The notes beneath the pieces are model-generated. The model made no database searches. It was not told the origin of the DNA and saw only the letters and a list, made by a program, of their open reading frames with translations. This document shows, one piece after another, positions 24,044 to 32,552 of a stretch of 35,422 nt of DNA (positions are counted from its first letter, which is position 1; each line of letters begins with the position of its first letter). The DNA comes from Veillonellaceae bacterium (GTDB lineage: Bacteria > Bacillota > Negativicutes > Veillonellales > Veillonellaceae). Where the stretch lies: NCBI GenBank assembly GCA_900765165.1, contig CAAFQR010000045.1:1-35422 (forward strand). The letters are read 5' to 3'. Made by a program: the position numbers and the translations under genes.

Positions 24044-24059
24044 TGTGATATTCATCACA
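24044..24059 (+). promoter_or_regulatory. Crp/Fnr-type operator upstream of narG
   Basis: TGTGATATTCATCACA: TGTGA-N6-TCACA. Its centre (24051.5) is 41.5 bases before the start site expected from the -10 box at 24081-24086. Confidence 0.8.
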
Positions 24060-24080
24060 GAAGGAGTAATGTTTGTTTGC

Positions 24081-24086
24081 TATTCT
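24081..24086 (+). promoter_or_regulatory. -10 box of narGHJI
   Basis: TATTCT. The spacing to the operator fits a class II activator promoter. The predicted leader is only about 18 bases, with AAGGAGGG at 24096-24103 directly before the narG start. Confidence 0.65.
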
Positions 24087-24110
24087 GAAGGTAATAAGGA
24101 GGGATGGCGA

Positions 24111-27100
24111 ATGAAACGATTTTGGCAAAAGTTTAGCTATTTAGTGCCGCGTAGTAAGAGCGAAACCGGACACCAGGCAACCTACGAAGGTGGGCGTGAA
24201 TGGGAAAACGTTTATCGCGAGCGCTGGGCTTACGATAAAGTAGTTCGTTCGACTCACGGGGTAAACTGCACCGGTTCGTGCAGCTGGAACGTATTTGTTA
24301 AGAACGGTATTGTAACTTGGGAAAATCAGAATCATGATTATCCGGAAACGTCGCCGGATATGCCGGATTTTGAACCGCGTGGCTGCCCACGTGGTGCGTC
24401 CTTTTCGTGGTATATGTATAGCCCGCTTCGCGTGAAGTATCCGTACGTGCGCGGTGAGTTGGCTGAGTTGTGGCGTGAAGCGCGCAGCAAGGCGCCGAAT
24501 GCGTTGGAAGCGTGGAAGTCCATAGTGACGGATCCGGAAAAGGCGAAGAAGTATAAATCGGCTCGTGGCATGGGCGGTTTCGTTCGCTCGACTTGGGACG
24601 AAGCGTCGGAAATTGCGGCAGCGTCCATGCTCTATACGGCGCAGACCTACGGTCCGGACCGCAATTTTGGCTTCTCGCCAATCCCGGCTATGTCCATGAT
24701 TAGTTATGCTGCCGGCGCTCGTTTCCTTAACTTGATGGGCGGCGCGTGCTTAAGCTTCTACGATTGGTATGCCGATTTGCCGCCGGCGAGCCCGCAGGTA
24801 TGGGGCGACCAGACGGACGTACCGGAAAGTAGTGACTGGTACAATTCCGGTTACATCATGACCTGGGGCTCTAATGTGCCGCAGACCCGTACGCCGGATG
24901 CGCATTTCTTGACGGAAGTTCGCTATAAGGGCACGAAGGTTGTGTCCGTTTCGCCGGACTACGCCGAATCGACAACGGCTGCCGATACATGGCTCAATGT
25001 GAAGGCCGGTTCTGATGCGGCTTTGGCTATGGCCATGGGGCATGTTATTTTACAGGAATATTATGTGGCGAAGGAAACGCCGCTTTTCATCGATTATGCG
25101 AAGCGCTACACGGACTTCCCGTTCCTCGTATGCCTTGAACAGGACGAAAACGGTGAGTTGACCGCCGGCCGCTTCCTCACTGCCGAAGATATGGGCAGCA
25201 CCGACAAGCACAGCGAATTCCAGTATTACGTAGTGGATGATGCCACCAGCAAAATCGTGGTGCCGAACGGTGTTATGGCGTACCGCTGGACGAAGCCGGA
25301 GCTGTGGAACTTGAAGAGTGAAGACAGCCAGACGGGCCGTGAAATCAGTCCGCGCTTGACCTTGGCGAATTGCGCCGAAAAAGTGGTTACCGTTACGTTG
25401 CCGTTCTTCGGTCATTTGGACGGTACAGACCGCATTAAACGCCAGGTGCCGGTTAAGACTGTTAAGACGAAAAATGGCACCGGCTATGTGACCACCGTAT
25501 TTGATTTGATCCTTGCTAACTATGGTGTGACCCGTGGCCTTGAAGGCGAAACACCGGCGGATTATACGTCAGCTGATGCACCGTTTACGCCGGCTTGGCA
25601 GGAAAAATATACCGGTGTTGATCCGGAATTGGTTATCCATACGGCTCGCGAATTTGCGGACAATGCTATCGCTACGGGCGGCCGCTCCATGATCATCATG
25701 GGCGCCGGTATTAATCACTGGTTCCATGCGGATATTATCTACCGTGCCGTGCTCAATCTTGTTATGTTCTGTGCCTGCGAAGGCAAGAATGGCGGCGGCT
25801 GGGCCCACTATGTAGGGCAGGAAAAGCTCCGTCCCGCCGAAGGCTGGGGTGCTATTATGTCTGCCAAGGACTGGCAGGCGGCACCGAAGCTGCAGAACAG
25901 TACGTCCTTCTTCTATTTCGCAACGGACCAGTGGCGCACCGACGAAATGGACATGAATGACTTGGTATCGCCGCTTCATAGTGCGCGTTATAAACACGCC
26001 GGCGACTACAATGTGTTGGCTGCACGTCTTGGTTGGTTGCCGTCGTATCCGACGTTCAACAAGTCCGGTCAGGCTATTTTTGACGAAGCGACCGCTGCAG
26101 GCTGTAAGGATTTTGATGGCGTGAAGCAGTATGTAGCGAAGAGTCTTAAAGATAAGAAATTGTCTTTTGCTGCGGAAGATCCGGATGCGCCGGAAAACTT
26201 CCCGCGCAACCTCATCGTATGGCGTGCAAACCTTATTACGTCGTCGTCGAAGGGCCACGAATACTTCATGCGTCATTTGTTAGGCACCAAGGATGGTCTC
26301 TTAGAAGATGATGCGCCGGAAGTGAAGCCATCTGAAATCAAATGGCGCGAACAGGCCGGTGAAGGTAAGCTCGATTTGTTAATCGACTTGGACTTCCGTA
26401 TGGCTGGGTCCGCATTGTATTCGGATATCGTGTTGCCGACGGCTACGTGGTATGAAAAGACTGACTTGTCGTCGACAGATATGCACCCCTTCGTGCATCC
26501 GTTCCAGCCGGCCGTTAATCCGGGCTGGGAATCCAAGACGGACTGGGACATTTTCTTAACCTTAGGTAAAGCGGTTTCTAAGATTGCTAAGGAAGCCAAT
26601 GTGCCGGTGTACAAGGACGTTATGGCTGTGCCGTTAGGCCATGACTCGGAAGCGGAAACAGCGCAGCCGAAGGGCCAGATTCGCGACTGGAGCCGCGGTG
26701 AATGTGAACCGATTCCGGGCAAGACTATGCCGCAGTTGCTCTTAATCGAACGCGATTACACGAAGATTTTTGAAAAACAGCGCGCCTTAGGGCCGAACTT
26801 AGCGAACGGCTCCGTAGGGGCTCATGGTATTGGGGCACCGATTGGGGAACAGTACGAAGAGCTGAAGCAGCGCAATGGCGTTATTTGCGACCAGGATGCG
26901 GGCTTCGGATGCCCGTCTATTGAAGATGCGTACCATGCATGCCAGGCCGTATTGACCATGTCGTCCGCTACCAATGGCGCAGTAGCCTATAAGAGCTGGA
27001 AGACGGCGGAAAAAGTAACCGGTCTTACGGATCTTACGGAAATGGTAGCCGGTCGTGCCAGTGAAAAGATTACCTTTGAAGCTATTGTGGCACAGCCGCG

Positions 27101-27791
27101 CTTGGTTATCCCTACGCCAATCTTTACGGGCAATGGCAAAGGTGGTCGCCGCTATACGCCGTTCACCAATAACGTGGAATTGCTCATGCCGTTCCGCACC
27201 ATCACCGGTCGCCAGTCCTATTATTTGGACCACGACATGATGCGGGAATGGGGCGAACAGATGGCAACCTTCAAGCCTGTATTGGCGAAGGCGCCGATGC
27301 ATCGACCTATTGAAGAGACTAACACGCCGGAAATTACCCTTAAATACTTAACGCCGCATAGCAAGTGGAGTATCCACAGCATGTACTTCGATACGCAGCA
27401 AATGCTGACGTTGTTCCGCGGTGGTCAGACCGTATGGCTCAACGAAGATGATGCCGCTGAAATCGGCGTTACTGACAATGATTGGATTGAAATGTATAAC
27501 AGCAATGGTGTAGTTGCTTCCCGTGCCGTAGTAACCCCGCGTATTCCGCGCGGCCTCGTTTACATGTATCACGCACAGGATCGTCACATTAACGTACCGG
27601 GTACGCAGTTAACCGGTAACCGTGGCGGCACGCATAACTCGCCAACGCGTATTCATATGAAGCCAACGCATATGATTGGCGGCTACGGCCAGCTAAGCTA
27701 TGGCTTCAACTACTATGGGCCCACGGGCAACCAGCGCGACATGCTCGTAGTAGTACGGAAGATGAAGGAGGTGAATTGGCTTGAAGATTAA
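24111..27791 (+). CDS. narG: Respiratory nitrate reductase alpha subunit (Mo-bisMGD)
   Basis: Catalytic subunit on the cytoplasmic side of the inner membrane, reducing nitrate to nitrite. From the ATG at 24111 the protein has 1226 residues. The numbering then matches E. coli NarG exactly at the FS0 iron-sulfur ligands His49, Cys53, Cys57 and Cys92 (STHGVNCTGSC, PRGCPRG) and at the molybdenum ligand Asp222 (YDWYADLPPASP). This supports the start; the frame is open 22 codons further up, over the operator. The N-terminus lacks a cleavable Tat signal. VPQTRTPDAHF, TWYEKTDLSSTDMHPF and NRGGTHNSPTRIH are family motifs. It is first in narGHJI and overlaps narH by 11 bases. Confidence 0.97.
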   Translation: MKRFWQKFSYLVPRSKSETGHQATYEGGREWENVYRERWAYDKVVRSTHGVNCTGSCSWNVFVKNGIVTWENQNHDYPETSPDMPDFEPRGCPRGASFSWYMYSPLRVKYPYVRGELAELWREARSKAPNALEAWKSIVTDPEKAKKYKSARGMGGFVRSTWDEASEIAAASMLYTAQTYGPDRNFGFSPIPAMSMISYAAGARFLNLMGGACLSFYDWYADLPPASPQVWGDQTDVPESSDWYNSGYIMTWGSNVPQTRTPDAHFLTEVRYKGTKVVSVSPDYAESTTAADTWLNVKAGSDAALAMAMGHVILQEYYVAKETPLFIDYAKRYTDFPFLVCLEQDENGELTAGRFLTAEDMGSTDKHSEFQYYVVDDATSKIVVPNGVMAYRWTKPELWNLKSEDSQTGREISPRLTLANCAEKVVTVTLPFFGHLDGTDRIKRQVPVKTVKTKNGTGYVTTVFDLILANYGVTRGLEGETPADYTSADAPFTPAWQEKYTGVDPELVIHTAREFADNAIATGGRSMIIMGAGINHWFHADIIYRAVLNLVMFCACEGKNGGGWAHYVGQEKLRPAEGWGAIMSAKDWQAAPKLQNSTSFFYFATDQWRTDEMDMNDLVSPLHSARYKHAGDYNVLAARLGWLPSYPTFNKSGQAIFDEATAAGCKDFDGVKQYVAKSLKDKKLSFAAEDPDAPENFPRNLIVWRANLITSSSKGHEYFMRHLLGTKDGLLEDDAPEVKPSEIKWREQAGEGKLDLLIDLDFRMAGSALYSDIVLPTATWYEKTDLSSTDMHPFVHPFQPAVNPGWESKTDWDIFLTLGKAVSKIAKEANVPVYKDVMAVPLGHDSEAETAQPKGQIRDWSRGECEPIPGKTMPQLLLIERDYTKIFEKQRALGPNLANGSVGAHGIGAPIGEQYEELKQRNGVICDQDAGFGCPSIEDAYHACQAVLTMSSATNGAVAYKSWKTAEKVTGLTDLTEMVAGRASEKITFEAIVAQPRLVIPTPIFTGNGKGGRRYTPFTNNVELLMPFRTITGRQSYYLDHDMMREWGEQMATFKPVLAKAPMHRPIEETNTPEITLKYLTPHSKWSIHSMYFDTQQMLTLFRGGQTVWLNEDDAAEIGVTDNDWIEMYNSNGVVASRAVVTPRIPRGLVYMYHAQDRHINVPGTQLTGNRGGTHNSPTRIHMKPTHMIGGYGQLSYGFNYYGPTGNQRDMLVVVRKMKEVNWLED

Positions 27792-29244
27792 AGCACAATT
27801 AGCCATGGTGATGAACCTCGATAAATGTATCGGGTGCCACACGTGCTCAATTACTTGTAAAAACGCCTGGACGAATCGCGAAGGCGCTGAATACATGTAC
27901 TTCAACAACGTAGAAACGAAGCCTGGTATCGGGTATCCCCGTCGCTGGGAGGACCAGGACCACTGGAAAGGTGGCTGGGAACTGAAGAACGGTAAAATCG
28001 AGCTGAAAACAGGTTCTAAAGGGAATCGTTTGATGAAATTATTTTACCATCCGCAGCAGCCGGAGCTTAAGGATTACTTTGAACCGTGGACTTACGACTA
28101 CGAAACGCTAATTCACTCGAAACGCAAAAATCATCAGCCGGTGGCGCGTCCGCGCTCCATGGTGACGAAAGAAAAAATGGAAATCGAATGGGGCCCGAAC
28201 TGGGAAGATGATTTGGCCGGCGGCAATACGGCTCGCTCTGATGTGAACCTTGAGCATTTGAATCAGACCGGCCATGACATTGCCTTAGACTTCCACGACA
28301 TTTTCATGAAATACTTGCCTCGTTTATGCAATCACTGCTTGAATCCGGCCTGTGTGGCGGCGTGCCCGTCCGGTGCCATTTACAAGCGCGATGAAGACGG
28401 CGTAGTCCTCGTATCCCAGGATATTTGCCGCGGCTGGCGTCACTGTGTACCGGCGTGTCCGTACAAGAAAATCTATTACAACTGGAAGACTAATAAAGCG
28501 GAAAAATGTATTTTCTGTTATCCTCGCCTCGAAAGTGGTTTGCCTACCATTTGCTCCGACACGTGCGTAGGTCGCATGCGTTACATGGGTGTGCTCTTGT
28601 ACGACATGGATAAGGTATTGGCCGCCGCTTCGACGGAAGCCACGACGGGCATTTACGAATCCATGCTGGACTTGCTCTTAGATCCGAATGACCCGGAAGT
28701 TGTTGCTATGGCTCGTGAACAAGGCGTTCCTGAAAACTGGTTAGCCGCTGCGGCGAAATCGCCGATTTACCGTCTGGTGAAGGAATGGAAGCTGGCGTTG
28801 CCGCTTCATGCGGAATATCGCACGTTGCCGATGGTTTGGTACGTGCCGCCTATGAGTCCTATTCAGCATCGCCGTGCATCGGCAGTAGCGTTCCCGGAAG
28901 CGGACGAAATGCGTATTCCGGTGGCGTACTTGGCGCAGATTTTGGCAGCCGGTGACGAATCGGTTATCGAACGGGTGTTGACCACCTTAGCGGACCTTCG
29001 TCGCTACATGCAGGCGAAGACACGCGGTGAAGCTACTGACGAATACACTGCTAAATACGGCGAATTTGCTCTAGATGACATGTATCGCTTGCTCGCTATT
29101 GCTAAGTATCGGGACCGCTTCGTAGTGCCGGTAGGCGCTGCTAAGGCGGACGACGAAAAATTCAAGGCCCAAGGCTTACAGGGCTTCGAAGATAGCATGG
29201 GCGGTTGTGACGGTTGCGGAGGCGGATGCCATGGCGGACACTAA
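27781..29244 (+). CDS. narH: Respiratory nitrate reductase beta subunit (iron-sulfur)
   Basis: Electron-transfer subunit of 487 residues carrying three [4Fe-4S] and one [3Fe-4S] cluster. Ligand sets are visible: KCIGCHTCSITCKN (Cys16, 19, 22, 26), RLCNHCLNPACVAACPSG, ICRGWRHCVPACPYKK (with Trp replacing one Cys, as in the [3Fe-4S] site of NarH) and KCIFCYPRLESGLPTICSDTC. Translation starts at a TTG (27781) preceded by AAGGAGGTG within narG. The C-terminus is unusual: it ends GGCDGCGGGCHGGH, four Cys in a Gly-rich tail. NarH passes electrons from the NarI haems to NarG. The gene overlaps narJ by 14 bases. Confidence 0.96.
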   Translation: MKIKAQLAMVMNLDKCIGCHTCSITCKNAWTNREGAEYMYFNNVETKPGIGYPRRWEDQDHWKGGWELKNGKIELKTGSKGNRLMKLFYHPQQPELKDYFEPWTYDYETLIHSKRKNHQPVARPRSMVTKEKMEIEWGPNWEDDLAGGNTARSDVNLEHLNQTGHDIALDFHDIFMKYLPRLCNHCLNPACVAACPSGAIYKRDEDGVVLVSQDICRGWRHCVPACPYKKIYYNWKTNKAEKCIFCYPRLESGLPTICSDTCVGRMRYMGVLLYDMDKVLAAASTEATTGIYESMLDLLLDPNDPEVVAMAREQGVPENWLAAAAKSPIYRLVKEWKLALPLHAEYRTLPMVWYVPPMSPIQHRRASAVAFPEADEMRIPVAYLAQILAAGDESVIERVLTTLADLRRYMQAKTRGEATDEYTAKYGEFALDDMYRLLAIAKYRDRFVVPVGAAKADDEKFKAQGLQGFEDSMGGCDGCGGGCHGGH

Positions 29245-29758
29245 TCAGGAATTATTAGGCTTGGCGTCCTATTTACTCAGCTATCCCAATGCACAGTGGC
29301 TGGAAGCGTTCCCGGAAGCGAAGGCTCAGGTGGCGACGCTGGAACCGGAAGCAACGCGTACGGTGCTTGGTGATGTGATTTCGTATATCGAAGGCGAATT
29401 GCCGAAGGAATACGAAGACGAATATGTACGAGTTTTTGATTTCAGTCAAAATACGAATCTGTATTTGGCGTCCTACGACTGCTCCGCGTCGGGGGAACAG
29501 GCCGAAAAGCTACTGAAATTCAAGGAACTGTACGAACGAAATGGCTTTGACGTGGCCAGCGAGCTGCCGGACTATGTGCCGGCCTTGCTGGAGCTGTGCG
29601 CCACCGTGGATGTAGCGGAAGCGCACCGCATTGGCCGCACCATCAAGCCGTACTTAGAACTGCTGCGCCAACGGCTCATCGACAGCCAGCAGGTGCATGC
29701 GTTTATTTTGGATGTAGTGTTAAATGAAATCGAGCGATGGGAGCGTGAGGCACAATGA
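29231..29758 (+). CDS. narJ: Nitrate reductase assembly chaperone
   Basis: System-specific chaperone (NarJ/DmsD-TorD superfamily) of 175 residues. It binds NarG and promotes molybdenum cofactor insertion and membrane attachment; it is not part of the final enzyme. All-helical, with the family features LGLASYLLSYP, EYEDEYVRVFDFSQNTNLYL and DYVPALLELCA. The ATG at 29231 is preferred for its GGAGG site within narH; a start 24 bases earlier (29207) would increase the overlap. The last bases overlap narI as ATGA. Confidence 0.93.
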   Translation: MADTNQELLGLASYLLSYPNAQWLEAFPEAKAQVATLEPEATRTVLGDVISYIEGELPKEYEDEYVRVFDFSQNTNLYLASYDCSASGEQAEKLLKFKELYERNGFDVASELPDYVPALLELCATVDVAEAHRIGRTIKPYLELLRQRLIDSQQVHAFILDVVLNEIERWEREAQ

Positions 29759-30417
29759 GTGATTTCATCTGGGTTGGTCTGCCGTACATTGCGTTTACGT
29801 TCCTGGTAATCGGCTCCGCCGTGCGCTATACCTTTTTTGAGCGCCGGTGGACGACGAAATCCAGTGAATTTTTAGAGAAAAAGCAGCTCAAATGGGCAGG
29901 GCCGTTATTTCATGGTGCCTTGCTGTGTGTATTCTTAGGTCACGTAGCCGGGATTTTGGTACCCCAAGAGGTAACGGAAGCCTTCGGCGTCAATGAGCAT
30001 CTGTACCACACGGGCGCTCTTTATGGTGGCGGCGTGGCCGGCGTATTCTTCGTCATCGGCTTCTTGCTTCTCATGAAGCGCCGCTTTACGTCGGTGTACA
30101 TGAAGGTCAACACGTCCACCATGGATGTGTGGCTGTTCTTGTTCTTAGGTTTGACGATTTTTACCGGCTTTGCAGGGACGCTGCTAAATGCAGACGGCGC
30201 CTTCAATTACCGCGAATACATTGGTCCGTGGTTCCGCGGCTTGCTCATGCTGCAGCCTCATCCGGAGCTGATGGCAAACATTCCGGTTATCTTCAAGGTG
30301 CACATGCTGTCGTGGATGATCGTGGCGATAATCTTCCCGTTCACGCGCCTGGTGCACTGCTTGAGCTTCCCCTTTACCTACTTGTCCCGCAGTCCTATCG
30401 TGTATCGCAAGCGCTAA
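29755..30417 (+). CDS. narI: Respiratory nitrate reductase gamma subunit (cytochrome b)
   Basis: Membrane anchor of 220 residues with five helices that oxidises menaquinol and feeds electrons to NarH. The four haem-ligand His are at 53 and 63 (LFHGALLCVFLGHVAG) and at 183 and 201 (VHMLSWM, RLVHCLS), matching E. coli His56, 66, 187 and 205. It overlaps narJ by four bases (ATGA). A terminator follows at 30491-30540, so narGHJI ends here; no moa/moe or nitrite reductase gene is attached. Confidence 0.96.
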   Translation: MSDFIWVGLPYIAFTFLVIGSAVRYTFFERRWTTKSSEFLEKKQLKWAGPLFHGALLCVFLGHVAGILVPQEVTEAFGVNEHLYHTGALYGGGVAGVFFVIGFLLLMKRRFTSVYMKVNTSTMDVWLFLFLGLTIFTGFAGTLLNADGAFNYREYIGPWFRGLLMLQPHPELMANIPVIFKVHMLSWMIVAIIFPFTRLVHCLSFPFTYLSRSPIVYRKR

Positions 30418-30490
30418 TTGAGCGCCTTTGACGGTTCCTAGCGGCTGCGCTTGGATGGACCGAGAGAAACATTTGTGAAATGAAATAACT

Positions 30491-30540
30491 AACTGCCAGC
30501 CTTGAGACGATGGTCTTGGGGCTGGCAGTTTTGTGTTTTT
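30491..30540 (+). terminator. Intrinsic terminator of narGHJI
   Basis: AACTGCCAGCC (30491-30501) pairs perfectly with GGCTGGCAGTT (30530-30540), followed by TTGTGTTTTT. Confidence 0.85.
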
Positions 30541-30893
30541 AGGGTCTTTATCGCCGAATGTTGACTCCGAAAGGGTCGTATTATAAGCTTTATAGGCGTC
30601 AAAACTTGAAAAATATAAAATAAATTTATGCGTAATATAGCAAGTTTCATATACCGATTATTTCTGATTCATCATAAAAACGTCAAAAAATGCTGTTTTC
30701 GACCCTCGAAAAGGCCTTTTTGGGTCATAATAAACGTCAAAAAACACTTTTATTTGGGAATTGTTGTCAATAAGCATATCGAGAGTTATCTGTATGCCTC
30801 TTGTAAGATACTTAGTGTTTATGGTAAACGTGATTGCTTCAATCAAATTTTGCAACACACATTTGCGATGAACGCAATCAAAAACCATTATTA
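30541..30893. other. AT-rich non-coding stretch upstream of the fumarase genes
   Basis: No supported gene. Notable items: CGTCAAAA three times (near 30598, 30679 and 30734), the last two within AACGTCAAAAAA; and a short palindrome TTTTCGA-CCC-TCGAAAA near 30697-30713. An 88-codon frame at 30628-30894 has no ribosome site and biased composition and is not called. Confidence 0.5.
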
Positions 30894-30912
30894 GAAAATG
30901 ATTATCAATATA
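30894..30912. promoter_or_regulatory. Fur-box-like palindrome upstream of the fumarase genes
   Basis: GAAAATGATTATCAATATA matches the 19-base Fur consensus at about 15 positions. It lies about 70-85 bases upstream of the predicted start site rather than over it, so a role in activation or in control of another transcript is as likely as simple repression. Confidence 0.35.
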
Positions 30913-30945
30913 CTGACTTAGTTGATTAAAGCGCATAGCATACGT

Positions 30946-30974
30946 TTGAAAGGTGAGATAATGTGTGGTATTAT
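30946..30974 (+). promoter_or_regulatory. Promoter of the fumarase operon
   Basis: TTGAAA (30946-30951), 17-base spacer, TATTAT (30969-30974), about 45 bases before the alpha-subunit start. Confidence 0.65.
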
Positions 30975-31018
30975 TAAGCCATCAAAAGATTCTCGTTATA
31001 GGTTGAGGAGGGATTATT

Positions 31019-31861
31019 TTGCGTACAATTGATGTAGCAAAAATTACGGAAGTAGTCGCTGGTATGTGTAAAAATGCCGCTTACTATTTACCGGAAGACG
31101 TGTATGAAGCTTTGAAACACGGCAGAGAAACCGAAGAATCTCCGGTAGGTTGCGTTGTATTGGATCAGATCATTAAAAATGCGGAAATCGCTAAAGAAGA
31201 AGACCGCCCGATCTGCCAGGATACCGGCTATACTATCGTATTCCTCGAAGTGGGCCAGGACGTTCATTTCGAAGGTGGCAACTTAGAAGAAGCTATTCAG
31301 GCTGGCGTTGCAAAAGGCTATACTGAAGGCTACTTGAGAAAATCCGTTGTAGGCGAACCGTTGTTCAATCGTGTAAACACGAAAAACAACACTCCGGCTA
31401 TCATCTACACTAAAATCGTACCGGGCGACAAAGTTAAAATCGATATGGAACTTAAAGGTTTCGGTAGCGAAAACAAATCCGGCGTTAAAATGTTAGTACC
31501 GGCTGACGGCGTTGAAGGTGTTAAAAACGCTGTTATGGAAATCGTTAAAAAAGCCGGCCCGAACCCGTGCCCGCCGATGGTTGTAGGTATCGGTATTGGT
31601 GGTACTATGGACTATGCAGCTTTCTTGTCCAAAAAAGCTTTGCTCCGTTCCACTAAAGTTCGTAACGCTCACGAAGACTACGCTAAACTCGAAGAAGAAT
31701 TGTTGGACATGATCAACAAGACTGGTGTTGGTCCTCAGCTCGGTGGTACTACGACCGCTTTGGCTGTAAATATCGAATGGGCTGCCACTCATATTGCAGG
31801 CCTTCCTGTTGCTGTGACTATCTGCTGCCATGCTAGCCGTCACGCTGAAGAAATTATCTAA
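31019..31861 (+). CDS. fumA: Class I fumarate hydratase, alpha subunit
   Basis: Iron-sulfur subunit of a two-subunit class I fumarase (Fumerase family), interconverting fumarate and malate in the cytoplasm. The 280 residues include EDRPICQDTGYTIVF, GCVV and a C-terminal CCH, which provide the three Cys of the oxygen-sensitive [4Fe-4S] cluster. KSGVKMLVPADGV and VGIGIGGTMDYA are family motifs. Translation starts at TTG 31019 after GAGGAGGGA. The beta gene follows after 21 bases. L(+)-tartrate dehydratase (TtdAB) has the same fold and cannot be excluded, but lengths and the succinate-type lifestyle favour fumarase. Direction in vivo is likely malate to fumarate, feeding succinate formation. Confidence 0.9.
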   Translation: MRTIDVAKITEVVAGMCKNAAYYLPEDVYEALKHGRETEESPVGCVVLDQIIKNAEIAKEEDRPICQDTGYTIVFLEVGQDVHFEGGNLEEAIQAGVAKGYTEGYLRKSVVGEPLFNRVNTKNNTPAIIYTKIVPGDKVKIDMELKGFGSENKSGVKMLVPADGVEGVKNAVMEIVKKAGPNPCPPMVVGIGIGGTMDYAAFLSKKALLRSTKVRNAHEDYAKLEEELLDMINKTGVGPQLGGTTTALAVNIEWAATHIAGLPVAVTICCHASRHAEEII

Positions 31862-31882
31862 TTTGTAGGGAGGAAATGTAAA

Positions 31883-32440
31883 ATGGCTGAAACTAAACAT
31901 ATCACTACACCGTTAACGGAAGAAGTATCCAGAACTCTTAAAGCCGGTGATAGCGTTTTAATTACTGGTAAAATTTACAGTGCTCGTGACGCTGCTCATA
32001 AAGTAATGACCGAAGCTTTGGCTCGCGGCGAAAAATTACCGATTGATTGGCACGATAAAATCGTTTACTACTTAGGACCTACCCCTGCAAAACCGGGCGA
32101 CCCGATTGGTGCAGCTGGCCCGACTACTTCCGGCCGTATGGACGCTTACACTCCGACCATGTTGGATCAGGGTATCAAAGGTATGATCGGTAAAGGCTCC
32201 CGTACTAAAGAAGTTGTTGAATCCATGAAAAAACATGGCGTAACTTACTTTGCAGCTGTAGGTGGCGCTGCTTCCTTGATCGCTAAATCCGTTAAGAAAT
32301 ACGAAGTTATTGCTTACGAAGATTTAGGACCTGAAGCATTGGCTGAATTGACTGTAGAAGACTTCCCGTGCATCGTTGTTATCGACAGCGAAGGTACTAA
32401 CTTCTACGAAGAAGGTCAGAAACCTTACCGCAAATTATAA
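31883..32440 (+). CDS. fumB: Class I fumarate hydratase, beta subunit
   Basis: C-terminal half of class I fumarase as a separate 185-residue chain. It has GKIYSARDAAHK, YYLGPTPAKPGDPIGAAGPTTSGRMD (the substrate-binding Gly/Pro/Thr/Arg loop), MIGKGSRTKEV with the KG catalytic motif, and YFAAVGGAASLIA. The ribosome site GGGAGGAAATG precedes the ATG. It pairs with the upstream alpha subunit; a strong terminator follows at once, so the operon has two genes. In the naming used here A and B mean alpha and beta subunits, not the E. coli FumA/FumB isoenzymes. Confidence 0.9.
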   Translation: MAETKHITTPLTEEVSRTLKAGDSVLITGKIYSARDAAHKVMTEALARGEKLPIDWHDKIVYYLGPTPAKPGDPIGAAGPTTSGRMDAYTPTMLDQGIKGMIGKGSRTKEVVESMKKHGVTYFAAVGGAASLIAKSVKKYEVIAYEDLGPEALAELTVEDFPCIVVIDSEGTNFYEEGQKPYRKL

Positions 32441-32473
32441 TTGAATAGAGTAATCTGTTCGATTACATAGAAG

Positions 32474-32507
32474 GAGGACGAACGCGCAAGCGTTCGTCCT
32501 CTTTTTT
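32474..32507 (+). terminator. Intrinsic terminator of the fumarase operon
   Basis: GAGGACGAACGC (32474-32485), loop GCAA, GCGTTCGTCCTC (32490-32501), then T6. Confidence 0.93.
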
Positions 32508-32552
32508 GCGTGCATAGGGGGCATTTTAAAGTTTATTGAATTGACCTAGCTC

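Noticed and set aside
25569..26276. 235-codon minus-strand frame within narG
   Set aside because: Antisense shadow; narG is intact and clearly functional.
30628..30894. 88-codon plus-strand frame between narI and the fumarase genes
   Set aside because: AT-rich sequence with no ribosome site, overlapping palindromes and the Fur-like box; no domain.
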